Shown in pieces: positions 11,363-24,156 of a stretch of DNA of 64,000 bases (positions within the stretch are counted from its first letter, which is position 1; each line of letters starts with the position of its first letter). Origin of the DNA: Lineus longissimus (taxonomy: Eukaryota; Nemertea; Pilidiophora; Heteronemertea; Lineidae); contig NC_088326.1 of assembly GCF_910592395.1 (NCBI RefSeq), positions 11,537,001 through 11,601,000 of the forward strand, read 5' to 3'. The position numbers and the translations under genes are program-made. The notes below the pieces were generated by a model that worked only from the letters and a program-made list of their open reading frames with translations, had not been told where the DNA came from and did not search any database.

Positions 11363-14300
11363 ATGGATTCTACCAGTAACGATAATGATACAGGTAATAG
11401 CATGGTTAATGAAGATTTAGCAGGTATCAATATTATTGTGAAGTTTTCTTTACATAATCGACATTGGCGGCGTTTGGCCAACCAAACCAGCCAGCCCCTT
11501 TCGGTACAGCCTGCATACAATGTCAATAACATAGGCCTATGCACATGATGCATCGAATGTAACTGAAATGAAATGCATGAACAGCAGGCAGCTGCTGTGC
11601 AGACTGACAGAGGTATAAAGTTATTTATGGACCCTTGACATTTAAAAATAAGCGGAATCTTGATTTGTTTGCTTGTTTCACCTAGTATAGGAGATGGGTA
11701 GGCCTATTACTAGTATTGGTATTATTATGTTATGTTAGGTGAGCACACTCACTGACACTCACACTCACGGGCCATCATGGCCATGGCCATGCAGACGCAG
11801 TGACAGTGTGGGCTATTATAAATCACATAAACTGTGAGATGCAAACTTGTGATATCGCGATATGGGTAGGTTATCATTAAGTGCATCTCACGGTTTATTA
11901 TAAGCCCACAGTGTGACGACAATCACAATTGAATAATGTCGATGCCAAAATCATGAAATGCGAGTATCGTATAGCAAGGCTATAGTTTTGTCCAAGTTGT
12001 TATGTAATCTTGGAAATCTGGACTTTTACTACAGCAAATACATTACAGTCATAGGCTTACTCTGAAAAGGTTCCTTTCAAACTTGGTACATGTGCAAACA
12101 AAATTGACATTTGGATTGTGAAAAAAAAGGATGCAACTGTGACTCTTTCCCGTTTCCCTCTCTCTGCAACCAAACAATGGAGAGAATAAAGTTTTAATCC
12201 TTCTCGTATTGTTCTGGACACTCTCCACGCATGCGAGGAGTTTGGTCAGGGTCTTTCTCGAAACTGTCTATTGTACTGCCACAGCGTGAGAAGATGATGG
12301 TATGGTACAAATGTAGATAGCCATGGTATCTAGCACTGCATTTACAGAAGCTTAGCAGCCCACCAGGCCTTCATGTAGGCCTACCGGTACATTGATTTAG
12401 TTAATGAATTATGAGTGACTTCCTCACGCACGCTGTTATTGTAACTGAACCACTGAGGACCAGGAATGGTTATTAAAAGTGGACCCACAATGATTATGAT
12501 GACAGTACAGTACTGCCACTTTTTAAAGGGTAATTAAATAAGCGCCATGTCTGCATGACAGAAATAGTAAAATGGGGATACAATACAAAGCAGACCTGGC
12601 GATATATTATCGTGCAATGTTAGCATCATTGGGAATTGCCATTCTAAATTTTAACTTCTTCATCTTTGCGAAAATTCTGGCTGCATAGCAGCCATCTTTG
12701 AAATCTTTTTTCTGATTTCATTGCCAATGGTTGTATGCAGATGTACAAATAATACCCAAAAGATTGAGGAGCAGATACACTGCCACTAAAAGTGACTGAC
12801 AATAATCTTCAGATTGGGGCATGTGACCTCTTTGCTAGACCGTCTGACCCAGATTTGTTTGCCTTCTCTTTTACAGGCTGCACCAGCAAGTAGGCCTGAG
12901 GCAACTTCTCAACCTGTGAACAACAGGAAGTCAGTCAAAGCTAAGGTATGTGTGTGACCAAGTTTCCATAACCGAATTCTTTTTAGACCTTGAGATTGTT
13001 CAGACTTAACTTGTCATGTCCAATCTGTCATCATGACTTTATGGGAAAACCTGTGGCATGTTTGTCAAGGTTCCGCAGCAAAACATCCCCATAGCATAAT
13101 GCTGCCACCTCCGTGCTTCACAGTCAGTACGGTGTTCTTTGGATCCCCCCCCCCCGTTTTGCCAAACGTACTGCTGGTAGTTGTGGCCGAAGACTTCGCT
13201 TTTAGTCTCATCAGACCAAAGAACACTCCTCAAGAAGGCTCTGTATTTGCCCACATGTTCTCTCGCAAACTTCAGCCTTGCTTCCCGGTAGCGTTTTTGA
13301 AGTAAAGGCTTCTTTCTTGCCCTGCAGCCTCGTAGTCCACTACGATGCAAGACCTTCTGGACAGTGGACAGTGACACATTTGTCTTTGTAGCTTCTAATT
13401 CCTGGCAGAGGTGTTTCTTGGTCGTCTCGGGGTTAATGTGCACCTTTCTAACCAATGTGGGCTCATCTTTGGCTGTCAGCTTGCGCTTTCTTCCTGACCT
13501 TGGTAAGGTTGCTGTTGTCCCTGGGTCGTCCCTGTACTTCCGCTTTATTGTCTGAACTGACGCCCGTGGCATATCAAGCTGCTTGAAAATGGCTGTTAGT
13601 GAAGTACCAGACTGGTTCAAGTGGACAGGCGACTCTATCAGATCTTGAGAGTACTCCTTTGACTTCCCATGATGGCTCTAAGCTGGCAAATTACCTGAGC
13701 AGAAACCCAGTCCCTTTTATACTGCTACAGTGGCGCCACCTGAGCTATGACATAATCATGATGGTCAACAGGTAGTTGAGACAAGATAAAAGCCATTGTA
13801 TAACATATTTGCCCACCTCAAGGCCAAACAACTAGTAGATAAGGTAGGTGTATGTAAACTTATGACACTCTGAAATATGCATTGTTTTCAAATAGAGCTC
13901 ATAAAAACAATGAAATTAATGAAACAGAAGTATGTTTTTTAGTTGATGACGAGATGTGATGATAGACTTCCTGTAAACTATATACTATTCCCGCGTTCTG
14001 TAGTTGCAGAGAAAGAGACAGGGTTATATCATCCTTTGAATTGTATGTAAACTTTCGAGCACGACTGTACTCTCTAATTTTTGCCTTGGCCTCCAGAAAT
14101 AATAGTGTATTTTCAAATTCTTTCTTATCAAACCTGAGTGTGTGTTATTATTGCACCACCAATATCCAATTTGATAACCAGTACGCATGTACCCAATGGT
14201 TTGGTTGTCTAATTTTCTAATTGTAATTTCTAATTCTAGTGTAAAAGTCAATAGTTCCCTTTTTTGTCATGGTAATGTTGTGGGCATTTTCTATTCTTGG

Positions 14301-15781
14301 CTCACATGGGTGAGCTAATATCCTTACGATTTCATCTTGTCCAGCATTGTTGGCTTTGACTTTGTCTGTCGTTAAGCACTTTTATCATATACCCTAAGTG
14401 CAGTGATCTGGCAGACGTATATGATAAATAGAAAACTGCACGAGTGTCTGATCCGAGTATCCAGATTGCAGTCGATGATTTTCTACGCAGGTCGAGAGCT
14501 TTTCAAGCCGTAGAAAATCATCTCGTGCAATCTGTATACATGTACTCGGATCAGACACTCGTGCGGTTTTCTTATTGTACATGTACATGTAAGAAGCACT
14601 ATCAATGGAAACAGGTACCACTTTTTTTCAGAAAAGAAAAGCCAGCAAGGGAAAAGCAAGCAAGGCGAAGGGTAAGAAATTTTTATTAGATTCAAGTTGC
14701 CGTGTTGGAAATAACAGTGGTCATAAGATATATAGAAAATGTAGCACTTGTCTTCATGGCATCATTGCATCACATCATCAGGAGGATAGGATTTTTGATA
14801 GAAATTTGCAACCATAAGCTGATTTAGAAATTTGCAACCATAAGCTGATTTAGAAATTTAATTTGCGGAGCAAAAACAAACAGTTATGTGATATTTCCAT
14901 TGAAATAATGGACTCCTCGGAGTGCATGATGCAATGAGATTACAAAGAAACATTTAGCCAAATGTTCAGTTGTTGAAAGGTTTAATGAGGAACTGACCCC
15001 TGTATCCTCATATCCAATCGGGGGGGGGGGGGGACAATTTGGTCGCATGGCCATCAGAATGAAATGTAATTGACTTATTTTGCAGGAGACTATTGCGCAG
15101 CTGAGAGAATAGACAACTACGACCCCAAAAACAACACGTATTACATAAAGTGGCAAGGATATGATGCGTCCCACAACTCATGGGTAAAAGCGGAAGACGT
15201 AACTTCTCCTCTCATCTCTTCTTACAAAGAAAAATTAGGTAAATCATGATTGAAAGGATTATGGCTGTGTGCTCCATGCAGTTGATGTTGTAGTGGTTGT
15301 GAGTCAGGCTGATGCAGCAGTTTCTTGGAGGTAGTGCCCAATTCGAACAACTGTAGCTTATCACATAATTATCGTTTATCAGAATTGTGGAGTCAAAAGG
15401 AAGGATTGACAATCAATTTATTGAAATTCCTTCAGATGATACATTAAAAGATGTCATAAAACTCACCTGTCCATTCAAAAGGCTTTTGTATTGCAATTAC
15501 AGAACGGTTTCTATTCAATAAAAACACTTCGCTGGTGAGAAAATTGTTGGGAACACTTCAAAGCAGTGGAAGTCTTTGGTTCAAAGGCATCTCAAACCAG
15601 TATGAGGTTGCAGCATGAATGCAGTGTAATTGAGATTTGCTTGTTTTCTTCGCCTTAATTCCATATATTTTGGTAGTGTACCCTTGAAGAAAATGATATG
15701 ATGTCGTGTGATACTAATATCTGAATAATAGTGGTTCTTTTAATTTCCTCTATTTTAGGTTTCGGAACGCACAAGAAGTGA
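11363..15781 (+). CDS. Small chromodomain (HP1/CBX-like) protein gene
   Basis: The chromodomain exon is 15086-15238. It has the family core: AERI at the start of the first strand, Y-YIKW-GY, NSW, and EDV followed by LI--Y. These aromatic positions in HP1/Polycomb proteins hold methyl-lysine, so a histone-reader role in the nucleus is expected. Compatible exons are 12877-12945, 14632-14671 (lysine-rich: [13 protein letters not shown]), 15086-15238 and 15759-15781 with stop TGA; phases agree (0, 1, 1). The best first exon starts at ATG 11363 and ends in phase 1 at about 11390 or 11420. It joins in frame only if the second of two nearby acceptors (after 12886, not 12876) is used, so the N-terminus is tentative. 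The protein would be about 110 residues, essentially one chromodomain with a basic leader. AATAAA at 16108-16113 is a plausible poly(A) signal. Confidence 0.75.
11802..11916. repeat. Palindromic MITE-like hairpin
   Basis: 'gtgtgggct' with 'gtgagatgc' on the left is mirrored by 'gcatctcac' with 'agcccaca' on the right across a short AT-rich spacer. It lies in the presumed first intron of the chromodomain gene. Confidence 0.6.
13030..14071 (-). pseudogene. Tc1/mariner-type transposase relic
   Basis: The minus-strand ORF at 13620-13039 encodes the paired helix-turn-helix region (SVQTI, then GRKRKLT) and the start of the DDE domain with the first catalytic aspartate in LWSDETK. A G run (C10-11 on the plus strand at 13147-13157) shifts the frame. 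In another frame the next block, [13 protein letters not shown], is recognisable and then hits a stop. The usual start methionine region (13620-13665) is also out of frame by one base. The 3' half of the transposase and one terminus are missing. The other terminus is visible at 14027-14071, ending CGAGCACGACTGTA, like Tc1 inverted repeats. It is dead and sits inside an intron of the chromodomain gene. Confidence 0.85.
14422..14578. repeat. Near-perfect palindrome (MITE) in a chromodomain-gene intron
   Basis: The left arm (14422-14492) with GCACGAGTGTCTGATCCGAG is mirrored by the right arm (14506-14578) with CTCGGATCAGACACTCGTGC; the loop is about 13 bases. It ends about 50 bp before the 14632 exon. 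Confidence 0.75.
14801..14860. repeat. 26-bp tandem repeat, 2.3 copies
   Basis: The unit begins 'gaaatttgcaaccataagct' and repeats exactly at 14801 and 14827, with a partial third copy. Confidence 0.85.
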
Positions 15782-16198
15782 TGCACCTCATGTCTTTCGA
15801 TTGTTGAAAAAATTGATGTGAATTTGTGCAAATCCTCCCGCCTGTGTTTTTTTGTTCAGTGGAATTCACGTATTTCGGTATTCCTTCTTCACCTCCACGC
15901 ATTATTCATTCTGACATAAACTCACATGATCACTTTTGATGAAAGATTACATAATGGATAATATTGAATTCGCACAAATATAGTACAATGTAAACTTATC
16001 ATATCTTTCAAAGGTCTCATTAAAAGTAAATGTAAGTTACATGTACATATACTGTGGAATTATTGTTTTTTCAGACAATCTGTGGCTGTTGTATACATGT
16101 ATCATTCAATAAACGTGGCGTTTTTCATATTATTAGATACATATATAGTCTTGCCTTTATCTTTGCTACCTCCCAGCGACTTGACTACATGTATTATA

Positions 16199-16336
16199 AG
16201 GGACCATCTCAAAAGTATTTTGAAGCCTAAAAGACTACGGGTAAGTCATTTAGTCTTTTTGAGTGTGGTCACACCCAAGACCAAGTGACTTGAGTCATTT
16301 TTGCTTCAAAAAACATGTACCTGTGAGATGGTCCCT
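16199..16336. repeat. 138-bp MITE with AGGGACCATCTCA termini
   Basis: AGGGACCATCTCA at the left end is matched by TGAGATGGTCCCT at the right end, with further pairing inside ('tttgaagc' / 'gcttcaaa'). No clear target-site duplication was found. Confidence 0.65.
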
Positions 16337-16589
16337 GAATTCATACCTTGAGACAATATCCAGAACGGCACTTAATACTGAGTTTCTCTTGAATTGGCAT
16401 CAATAGAGAAGTCTGGCTACATGTGCTAGGATTGCAAATTACAGCGTACTTTACATGTACATTGGACTTGGAGCCTCCCTCGGTGGATACCTCTCTAATA
16501 AGGACACCGGTGCTGAATTGGTTTGGGTGGAATTCCACAACCAGGACGCCTTTCAATTGCAGACGATATTGGAGTGTCCTAACAGCAAG

Positions 16590-18120
16590 GTAACACTTTA
16601 CTTAGACAACGTCACGTCCAACAAGAATACACCTGCCACATACGGAAATACTGCCTTTGAAGACATCATTCAGAATGTTTGGGTTACTTAAGGATTTGTC
16701 ACACCCACCCAGAATATACACAAGATGTCATTGAAAATGCTTAAAAAAATGTCACATCCCACCTGAATACGCCGAACGTATGGAAATACCGTCTCTGAAG
16801 ACATTATCCAGCATGGTCGGTTTACTTTATTCGACACAATGTCACATTCAACCTGAATACGCCTGATCGTATGGAAATACCGTCTCTGAAGACATTATCC
16901 AGCATGGTCGGTTTACTTTCGACACAATGTCACATTCAACCTGAATACGCCTGATCGTATGGAAATACCGTCTCTGAAGACATTATCCAGCATGGTCGGT
17001 TTACTTTCGACACAATATCACATCCCACCTGAATACGCCTGATCATATGAAAATACCGTCTCTGAAGACATTATCCAACATGGTCGGTTTACTTTCGACA
17101 CAATGTCACATTCAACCTGAATACGCCGGACCGTATGGAAATACCGTCTCTGAAGACGTCATCCAGAATGGTCGGTTTACTTTCGACACAATGTCTCATT
17201 CAACCTGAATACGCCTGATCATATGAAAATACCGTCTCTGAAGACGTCATCCAGAATGGTCGGTTTACTTTCGACACAATGTCACATTCAACCTGAATAC
17301 GCCTGATCATATGGAAATACCGTCTCTGAAGACGTCATCCAGAATGGTCGGATTACTTTCGACACAATGTCACATCCAACCTGAATACGCCTGATCATAT
17401 GGAAATACCGTCTCTGAAGACGTCATCCAGAATGGTCGGTTTACTTTCGACACAATGTCTCATTCATCCTGAATACGCCTGATCATATGGAAATACCGTC
17501 TCTGAAGACGTCATCCAGAATGGTCGGTTTACTTTCGACACAATGTCTCATTCATCCTGAATACGCCTGATCATATGGAAATACCGTCTCTGAAGACGTC
17601 ATCCAGAATGGTCGGTTTACTTTCGACACAATGTCTCATTCATCCTGAATACGCCTGATCGTATGGAAATACCGTCTCTGAAGACGTCATCCAGAATGGT
17701 CGGTTTACTTTCGACACAATGTCTCATTCATCCTGAATACGCCTGATCGTATGGAAATACCGTCTCTGAAGACGTCATCCAGAATGGTCGGTTTACTTTC
17801 GACACAATGTCTCATTCATCCTGAATACGCCTGATCGTATGGAAATACCGTCTCTGAAGACGTCATCCAGAATGGTCGGTTTACTTTCGACACAATGTCA
17901 CATCCAACCTGAATACGCCTGGTCGTATGGAAATAATGACTCTGATAATATCATTCAGAAGAGTTGGGTTTACCTACATGTACGATATAATGTCACTTCT
18001 AACCAAAATACTGCAGCTGCATATGGTATGTAATTCAGAATGATGGTTTACTTGAGACAATGTCACATCCAACCAGAATACACCTACCGCATACTGAGGT
18101 ACGGTCTTTGAAGATGTCAT
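16590..18120. repeat. 88-bp minisatellite
   Basis: Units starting 'gaatacgcctgat' fall at 16765, 16855, 16943, 17031 and then every 88 bp to 17911, giving thirteen well-conserved units; degenerate units lie on both sides. Left units carry 'attatccagcatgg' and right units 'gtcatccagaatgg', showing regional homogenisation. The 88-bp length is not a multiple of three, so it is not a coding repeat. It lies downstream of the chromodomain gene. From 18121 to 19074 I recognise nothing. Confidence 0.9.
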
Positions 18121-19074
18121 TCAGAGTAGTTTGATTTTTCTCAGTAATCCAACAGCCCGCTACATGTATATGTGTACATGCAGGACAATACAATGGTCAG
18201 TCACTTCAAAGCGTGGCCTTCAGGGGATGGCACAAGGACAAGGGCAACTTGAATACACAACCTTTCTCAGTCAAGATGAGGCAGATGCTACTTGACCATA
18301 CACATCTTTGACACCTGTCTGCTCATTTCCGGCAAAAATTGATGGTTCTTTATACATGTAGGCAGCCTGATAGTATCAGCTGTGTTCACCCAAGGTGAGC
18401 AACAATGAAAACAAGTGCATGTATTTTGATGCAAGAATCATTTTATTGCTGCTGAAATTCACATTCAGCCAGTAATACAAATCTGCTTATACATAATTGG
18501 TGGATTCACAATATATCAGATTACACAAAAGGCATTTTCCAAGGTCCCCAGTGGTCCGGCAATAATTCTAAGTCGTTTTGGGACATCAGGACATCAGCCT
18601 AGCCCCCTGCGGTCAGATAAAAAAATTAACCAGCAGCAGGTACCCCCCTCATGATTAAGTTCGTCCCGAGGGCCGGAACATCGATGTATCGTCGAACAGT
18701 TGGCAGATTCCTGAGCGCCAGACGAGCAAAAAAAACTCTCACTGAACAGTTTTGCCTCAGTTGACACTTTTTGCCATACGACGTCATTTTAGGGTCGTCA
18801 CAACACCTGATTTGTGGCGTAGTTTCCCAATAAACTGCATTGGAAGTTCGAACTTTCACTACAAAAAGTCACCTTATTCACAAACATGCTTCTTGAGAAC
18901 CTCTGCAAGGGCCTTAAGAGATGCCACAGAGTTCCGAAAACGTTAGCATCTCGTGGCATACTTTGTTAGCTTCGAGTGACATTTGGGGACACTATACCCT
19001 TTTAGGCAAACTTAGACCAAATCAAGTCGAAAAAGATCGGGATTTCTGAAATAAATCCGGCTTCAAAGGGTTAA

Positions 19075-22000
19075 TTAAACGTACTCAATGCCAATGTCAT
19101 CACAATCCTCCTCCTCAGAGCTAGACGCATCCTCCTCCGAATTTGATTCTTCACCACCAGGTTGCACCTCCCCTTCTTCAAAATCCACCACGATCTCTAT
19201 GTCAGTGTCTATACATTCAAATACATCTGTTGCTTCTAGGAGAAGGTCTGTGTAGAATTCCTTTGATTCCAGCAGCAACTTCACCAATCCATGGTTTTCT
19301 TAAATAGAAGGAGAGCTGGACATTAAAATTCTGAAGTCATCAACAAAGGTAATGCACATACATCTGCAAACCAATAGTTTATGTCTGTCCAGTTAGATTA
19401 ATGAAAGGCATTCGGTTTGAATTAATTCAAAGCAGGGCGTAGTACATTTGTATTAGTAAACTGAACCTGAGCTGGGAAAGAACGAAGTTGCAATCAGATC
19501 CAGATCAGCATCCACAGCCCAGGTTAATTCAGAGGTAGTGCCACAGCAAGACAAGTACATGTATGCATCAACCTCCACAAATGTTGGGTAAAAATAATTG
19601 CATGGCCACTACCTTGGTTTTTGATGGCCTCATTGTTCACGGTGTTGATTCTGTCTTCCAAGGTGTTGATTTTTTTCTTGAAGAAAAGAACAGTTGATAC
19701 TATCTCTTGAATGAGCACAGGCAATTCCTCGATGTACCTGGTCATGTGTTCATGTATATCAACTATTTTCTTCTTCAAAGCAAATGTTTCTCCCTTGTTC
19801 CCTGAATTGAAGAAACAAATATTAGGACTACAGGCTGAAAGTTTCTTGCTCCATCCCTCCTACATGTACATACGAAACGCTGGTAAAAATACATAGAAAA
19901 AAATACATAGTCAGAAATGTGACTATAAGATTGAGGCGCAACTTAACATTTTACTTGCAACCAATGCTACATTGTAACCAAATTGTGTTAAATGTACAAG
20001 GTAGAATGTACTTTACATCACTTGAAGACCAATGTACCAGTAAGCCTGGAGCAAAATGCCGACCCAGGCTTTAAACCTCAAATTGCTTGATAAACAACAG
20101 CTGGATCAATTTCTCTGAACAATCGAAAATGACTGCAGGACATTACCACTTGGAGTTATTTGTGTCCTGGACTTTGTGTTACATGTACTAAGTGAAGTTT
20201 GTGGGTAAATGAATATGAAGTGAATGCCAACCTGCAGGATTATGCCAAGGCAACAAAGAGTCCTCTTGCGTGACTTCGTCCACAGAAACATGACAGTCTG
20301 CTTTTGAATTGTACAGTGTAACACAATGCTGAAGTTGCTTTCTCTCCTTTTCAAGACGCTTTCGTAGAGAAGCCCGACTCTTTGAAGCATCTGAAATGAA
20401 AATGATAAACTTTTAAACTGATCGATATAGCAGTGAACTCGACATGCATCGTAACTGCACAAACTGCTAATATGAAGAAAGCCCCTTTAATACTGTCGTG
20501 TTAATTGCTATCTTTCAAATCATGTCATGTTATTTAAACCAATGAACTTTATAAGAATCTGAAAAGAATGAAAGTGTGTATATAATCAAATTGAAAAACT
20601 CCCGAAGATAGGGCAGAAGGCTGGAAAACCTGGTCAACAAACTGGGTTGACCATGGCACAAGGAAAACCGTGGTGTTCTTGCAGCTTCTATCTTCAGCTC
20701 CAGACTTTGAATCACATTCTAGAGAACAAGTTGTGTTTTGATTAAAGAGCTGTGTTCCTTCAGTTATTTTTAGTGCCTGTTACATGTACACTTTGAAAAA
20801 CAAATTTATCTCCTATAAATTATATCATACCTGATAACAGCTGACGACGCACATGAGATACAAACTGCACATGATGAACTATGTTTTCCCATTTTCCTAC
20901 GCACCTCCTCCCAACTTTCCTCTTGTCTTTGCTTCCGGTCAGCATGCGCAACAAAATGCCTTTTCTTCCATTCAGATTCAGTGCCTGGCACTTCAGTACT
21001 ATTGGAAGCCCGAATCCCATTCAGAAGCTCCATAAGTTCAGCTCTCACTGTAAATTAAAAGTGCATTGATAAATACTACCGGGAAAGAAAAAAAAAGTTC
21101 CTAAGTGTTGATTCGAAAATACCATTATTTGCCTTAATCAGCAGCCAGTGTTGCCCAATTAACCTTTAAAAAAGAATAAATCATTTGCAAACTATTACCC
21201 GACTTGTGATCAACACAAAATTCAAAATTTAGATGAATCAGTTAACGTCGTAAAAAGTATGGTAGGTCAAATCGAAAACTTTCTCCTTATAAAATACACA
21301 ACTTGATTTGTGTCTTGGAATAGAGCCAACTAGCTGATGAATAAAAAGACCTTAAAAGACAAATCACAAACCTTGCTGGAACACTTGAAAATCGAAAGGT
21401 GCATCGATTTCTACTTCATTATTACTTGGTAGCAATTCCTCAGGAAAGTCCTTTAGTTTCTCTGGAAAAACAAGCAATTTTGAAATTAAGGCCAAATGCA
21501 GATTACGCCAGAAAAGATGCAATTTCTTCCATGGAATTTCTTACATAAAAAGGGTGGAAAAGACTAATTTTTCTGGTTTGATTTTAAAGATTGGTGAGAA
21601 ATTTTAACGAGGTATAGCAGTGATAGGGTTGGATTTGTAGGCATAAACCATTTGTCCAGAACATGAAATTATCAGTTAATTGCACTAATGTAAGACTAGT
21701 CTAGCAGCAATATTTTTCCATGTATAAAGCCTAATTGAATATTGATGGCTCAGACGAGGTGAAGGCATTTGTCAACCAAAAACAATCTACCTGTCGTTGA
21801 GGTTTTCTTCCCTTTTCTTTCTCTTCTGGGAACTGATGGACCATCTAATATCTATAGCACCATTGTTGTCCCTGGATGGAGCCTTCACATATGGCTTTAA
21901 CTTCTTTTAGGATAGGTTTTCCTCTTTCTCCTGCGATAGGAGGCAGCCAACTCTTTGATTCGTGCATAATGCCCTGCATTCTCACCAGAAGGATTGTCAT

Positions 22001-23301
22001 CATTACCATTGGATGATGCTGAAAAACAAACACATAAAGTGACAAATACTAATAGTCAAAACTATGACTTAGCCTAGACAAAATACAGCCTCCGTGCAGG
22101 CTACACTCGATTTATGATTTTAACAAACACGAAATACTTTTCTACTGAGTTTTGTAACACCATGATTCTATCCAAATGGGCCATTGTACGATAGAGTGAC
22201 AGGCCTTTCAATTACGTGGAGACCTCTACACCCTGTATTTTTTTAGCCTATTTTGGGGGACATGTTTTTTTGCTTTTTGGCTTAATTTGGGGACATTTCA
22301 TCACGCCAATTTGCCTGAACAGCGATGTCATAAATCAAAGTTAGTGACTGATATCACCACATACACCTGAAAAATCATAATTTTAGGGGAAAACTTTAAA
22401 ATGAGGCCATTTGGATGAGATTTGGTTATGTTAGGGGTCAAAAAACGCTTCAGGGGGGTCATATTTTTAAAAAAAAGAAAAAAAAGACCTAATTTGGGGA
22501 CATCCTGTACGGTGTAGGAATCATGTAATTGAGAGGCCTGAGTGACCTTATACAGTCCTTCGTAACTGGGCGTGCTGACCTGCCAGATTTCGGTCTCATG
22601 TTCACGGGCTTAGCGCCTTCGTTGCTCAAGAAATAGGCGAAGAACCCCCCCCCCCCCCCCCCCCCACTGCGATATCAGGCTACGCCCCTGAACGTTCACG
22701 TGATACATGTTCTATGTTATTTTCGAATTGGTCAATCACTGTGCATGAGGTGACTTGTGACAAGACATCACATGGAAATAATTAATGCGATGACAGGGTA
22801 ATCGGCCTGGGAAATATTGAAACGCCACAATATTTGAGGCCACAATTCATGAATTACCTCTTTTGGCAGAAGGGCAGGCACGCCGGTCTAGGTCAATGAA
22901 TGTGAAATGTTGAATTTATGGTTAGGGCCAGGGGGGGGGGGGCGGCCTGGCCTGCCCGCCCGGCAAGCGTGGCCACACAGGGTAGGCTAGGCCTAGGGGG
23001 TGGGCATGGTGGGGGGGGGGGACTAGGCCTACCATTACATCAATGTGTATGTCAATGATGACAAATAATGATGAAGATGTCCACGCATCGAGCATTTACA
23101 TACATTTACGGCAGCAGCATGGGGATGCATCTCATTTATCAATACAGGTGGTAGGCCTAGCCAGGCACGTGCCCTGCTGGGCCTGGGTCGGGGCTGGGCG
23201 ACGGCCATGCATGCTTTTTTCTCAGATCGATTTAGGACAATTAGGTGACAAAAAAACAACACCTTGGCGACCATCTGGCTATACTTACCACCAAATTCCA
23301 T
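19075..23301 (-). CDS. KDZ-transposase-related multi-exon gene, catalytic core not found
   Basis: Minus-strand exons: 23301-23289 (ATG), 22018-21791, 21461-21372, 21047-20831, 20390-20232, 19801-19613 and 19298-19075 (stop TAA). Phases agree from exon 1 to 4 and from 20390 to the end. The last three exons encode a helical C-terminus (SLRKRLEKERKQLQ, LLPW, then a second helical block) like that of Kyakuja-Dileera-Zisupton transposases, followed by an acidic serine/glutamate tail. Exon 4 ends in a small cysteine cluster (CAVCISC). The DDE core expected between them is not visible; only an uncertain segment near 20640-20716 lies in the gap. Exon 2 carries an in-frame TAA that a 57-nt GT..AG intron (about 21903-21847) would remove. 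This could be a domesticated remnant, an internally deleted copy, or a pseudogene. The KDZ assignment is by pattern only. Confidence 0.5.
22201..22539. mobile_element. 339-bp MITE with 7-bp target-site duplication
   Basis: The ends AGGCCT(T/C)TCAATTAC are inverted repeats. GAGTGAC occurs directly outside both ends (22194-22200 and 22540-22546). It lies in the first intron of the KDZ-related gene. Internal sequence is AT-rich with repeated 'tttggggacat'. Class is unknown, possibly hAT-like from the target-site length. Confidence 0.75.
22640..22666. repeat. Poly(C) tract
   Basis: A homopolymer run of more than 20 C. Other long G/C homopolymers occur near 22932, 23011, 23565, 23660 and 24297-24320. 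Their lengths are likely unreliable in the assembly. Confidence 0.8.
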
Positions 23302-24156
23302 GGTCAGGATATTTGATGCGGTCCTAACTGTGACATGGTCTACGTTTCACAGCCTACCGGTACTTCAAACCGTAAATAGCAATGGAATTGAGCAAAACTG
23401 AAATACTACAACACCATGAACACCATCCGATAAATCGAATGTCGCACGTTCTGTATCCCGCGAGATCTCGAAACTACTGCGCACAGGCGCGAGAAATTAT
23501 ATAATAGCTCAATTGCCCCCTACCCCTTCAATTCAGCTCAGGCCCCCTCGACTAACTACCTCCACCCCCCCCCCCCCCCCAAATGTAAAATGATATCGTT
23601 TTTAGATTTGCTGTCGGTGTAGTCGGGGTTTGTTTGTCAGTCAAGGGGGCAACCGAACGGGGGGGGGGGGGTCTCTAAGTTTCACGTGCCTGTGCTGCTG
23701 TTTTAGTAGCGGCAGAGGCAGTGGCTAAAAAAGTAGCACGAGAAACGAGGATGAGCTGATATAGTTCTCCAGTAAAATGGGTTGCCGCAAATATTGACAA
23801 CTTTAAAACTGTCGAAAACTTGCGTGAAGATTAATCAGAATAATTGAAGAGTCATGAAACTATATGATTACTACAAACCTAATGCAAATCTAAAACATTC
23901 ATACGGGCTGGTTTTGCGAATAGATGGATACCTTTGTTTACAAAATGACGTCACTCTGACGTCACGCATAACTTAAAAGATACTTCGTTGCTATAGTTCA
24001 TCATCATTATCCCACTGTAGCGCAATGTCTGTTTAGTTCCACCCCTAGCTGAAAGGTGGGGCAGCCTGATTTGGATCGTGGGATATGTACGTTATAAGCC
24101 ACTAATACCAATCGTAGATATACCACTATTGTTTGCGGAGAATGCACTGAAATAAC

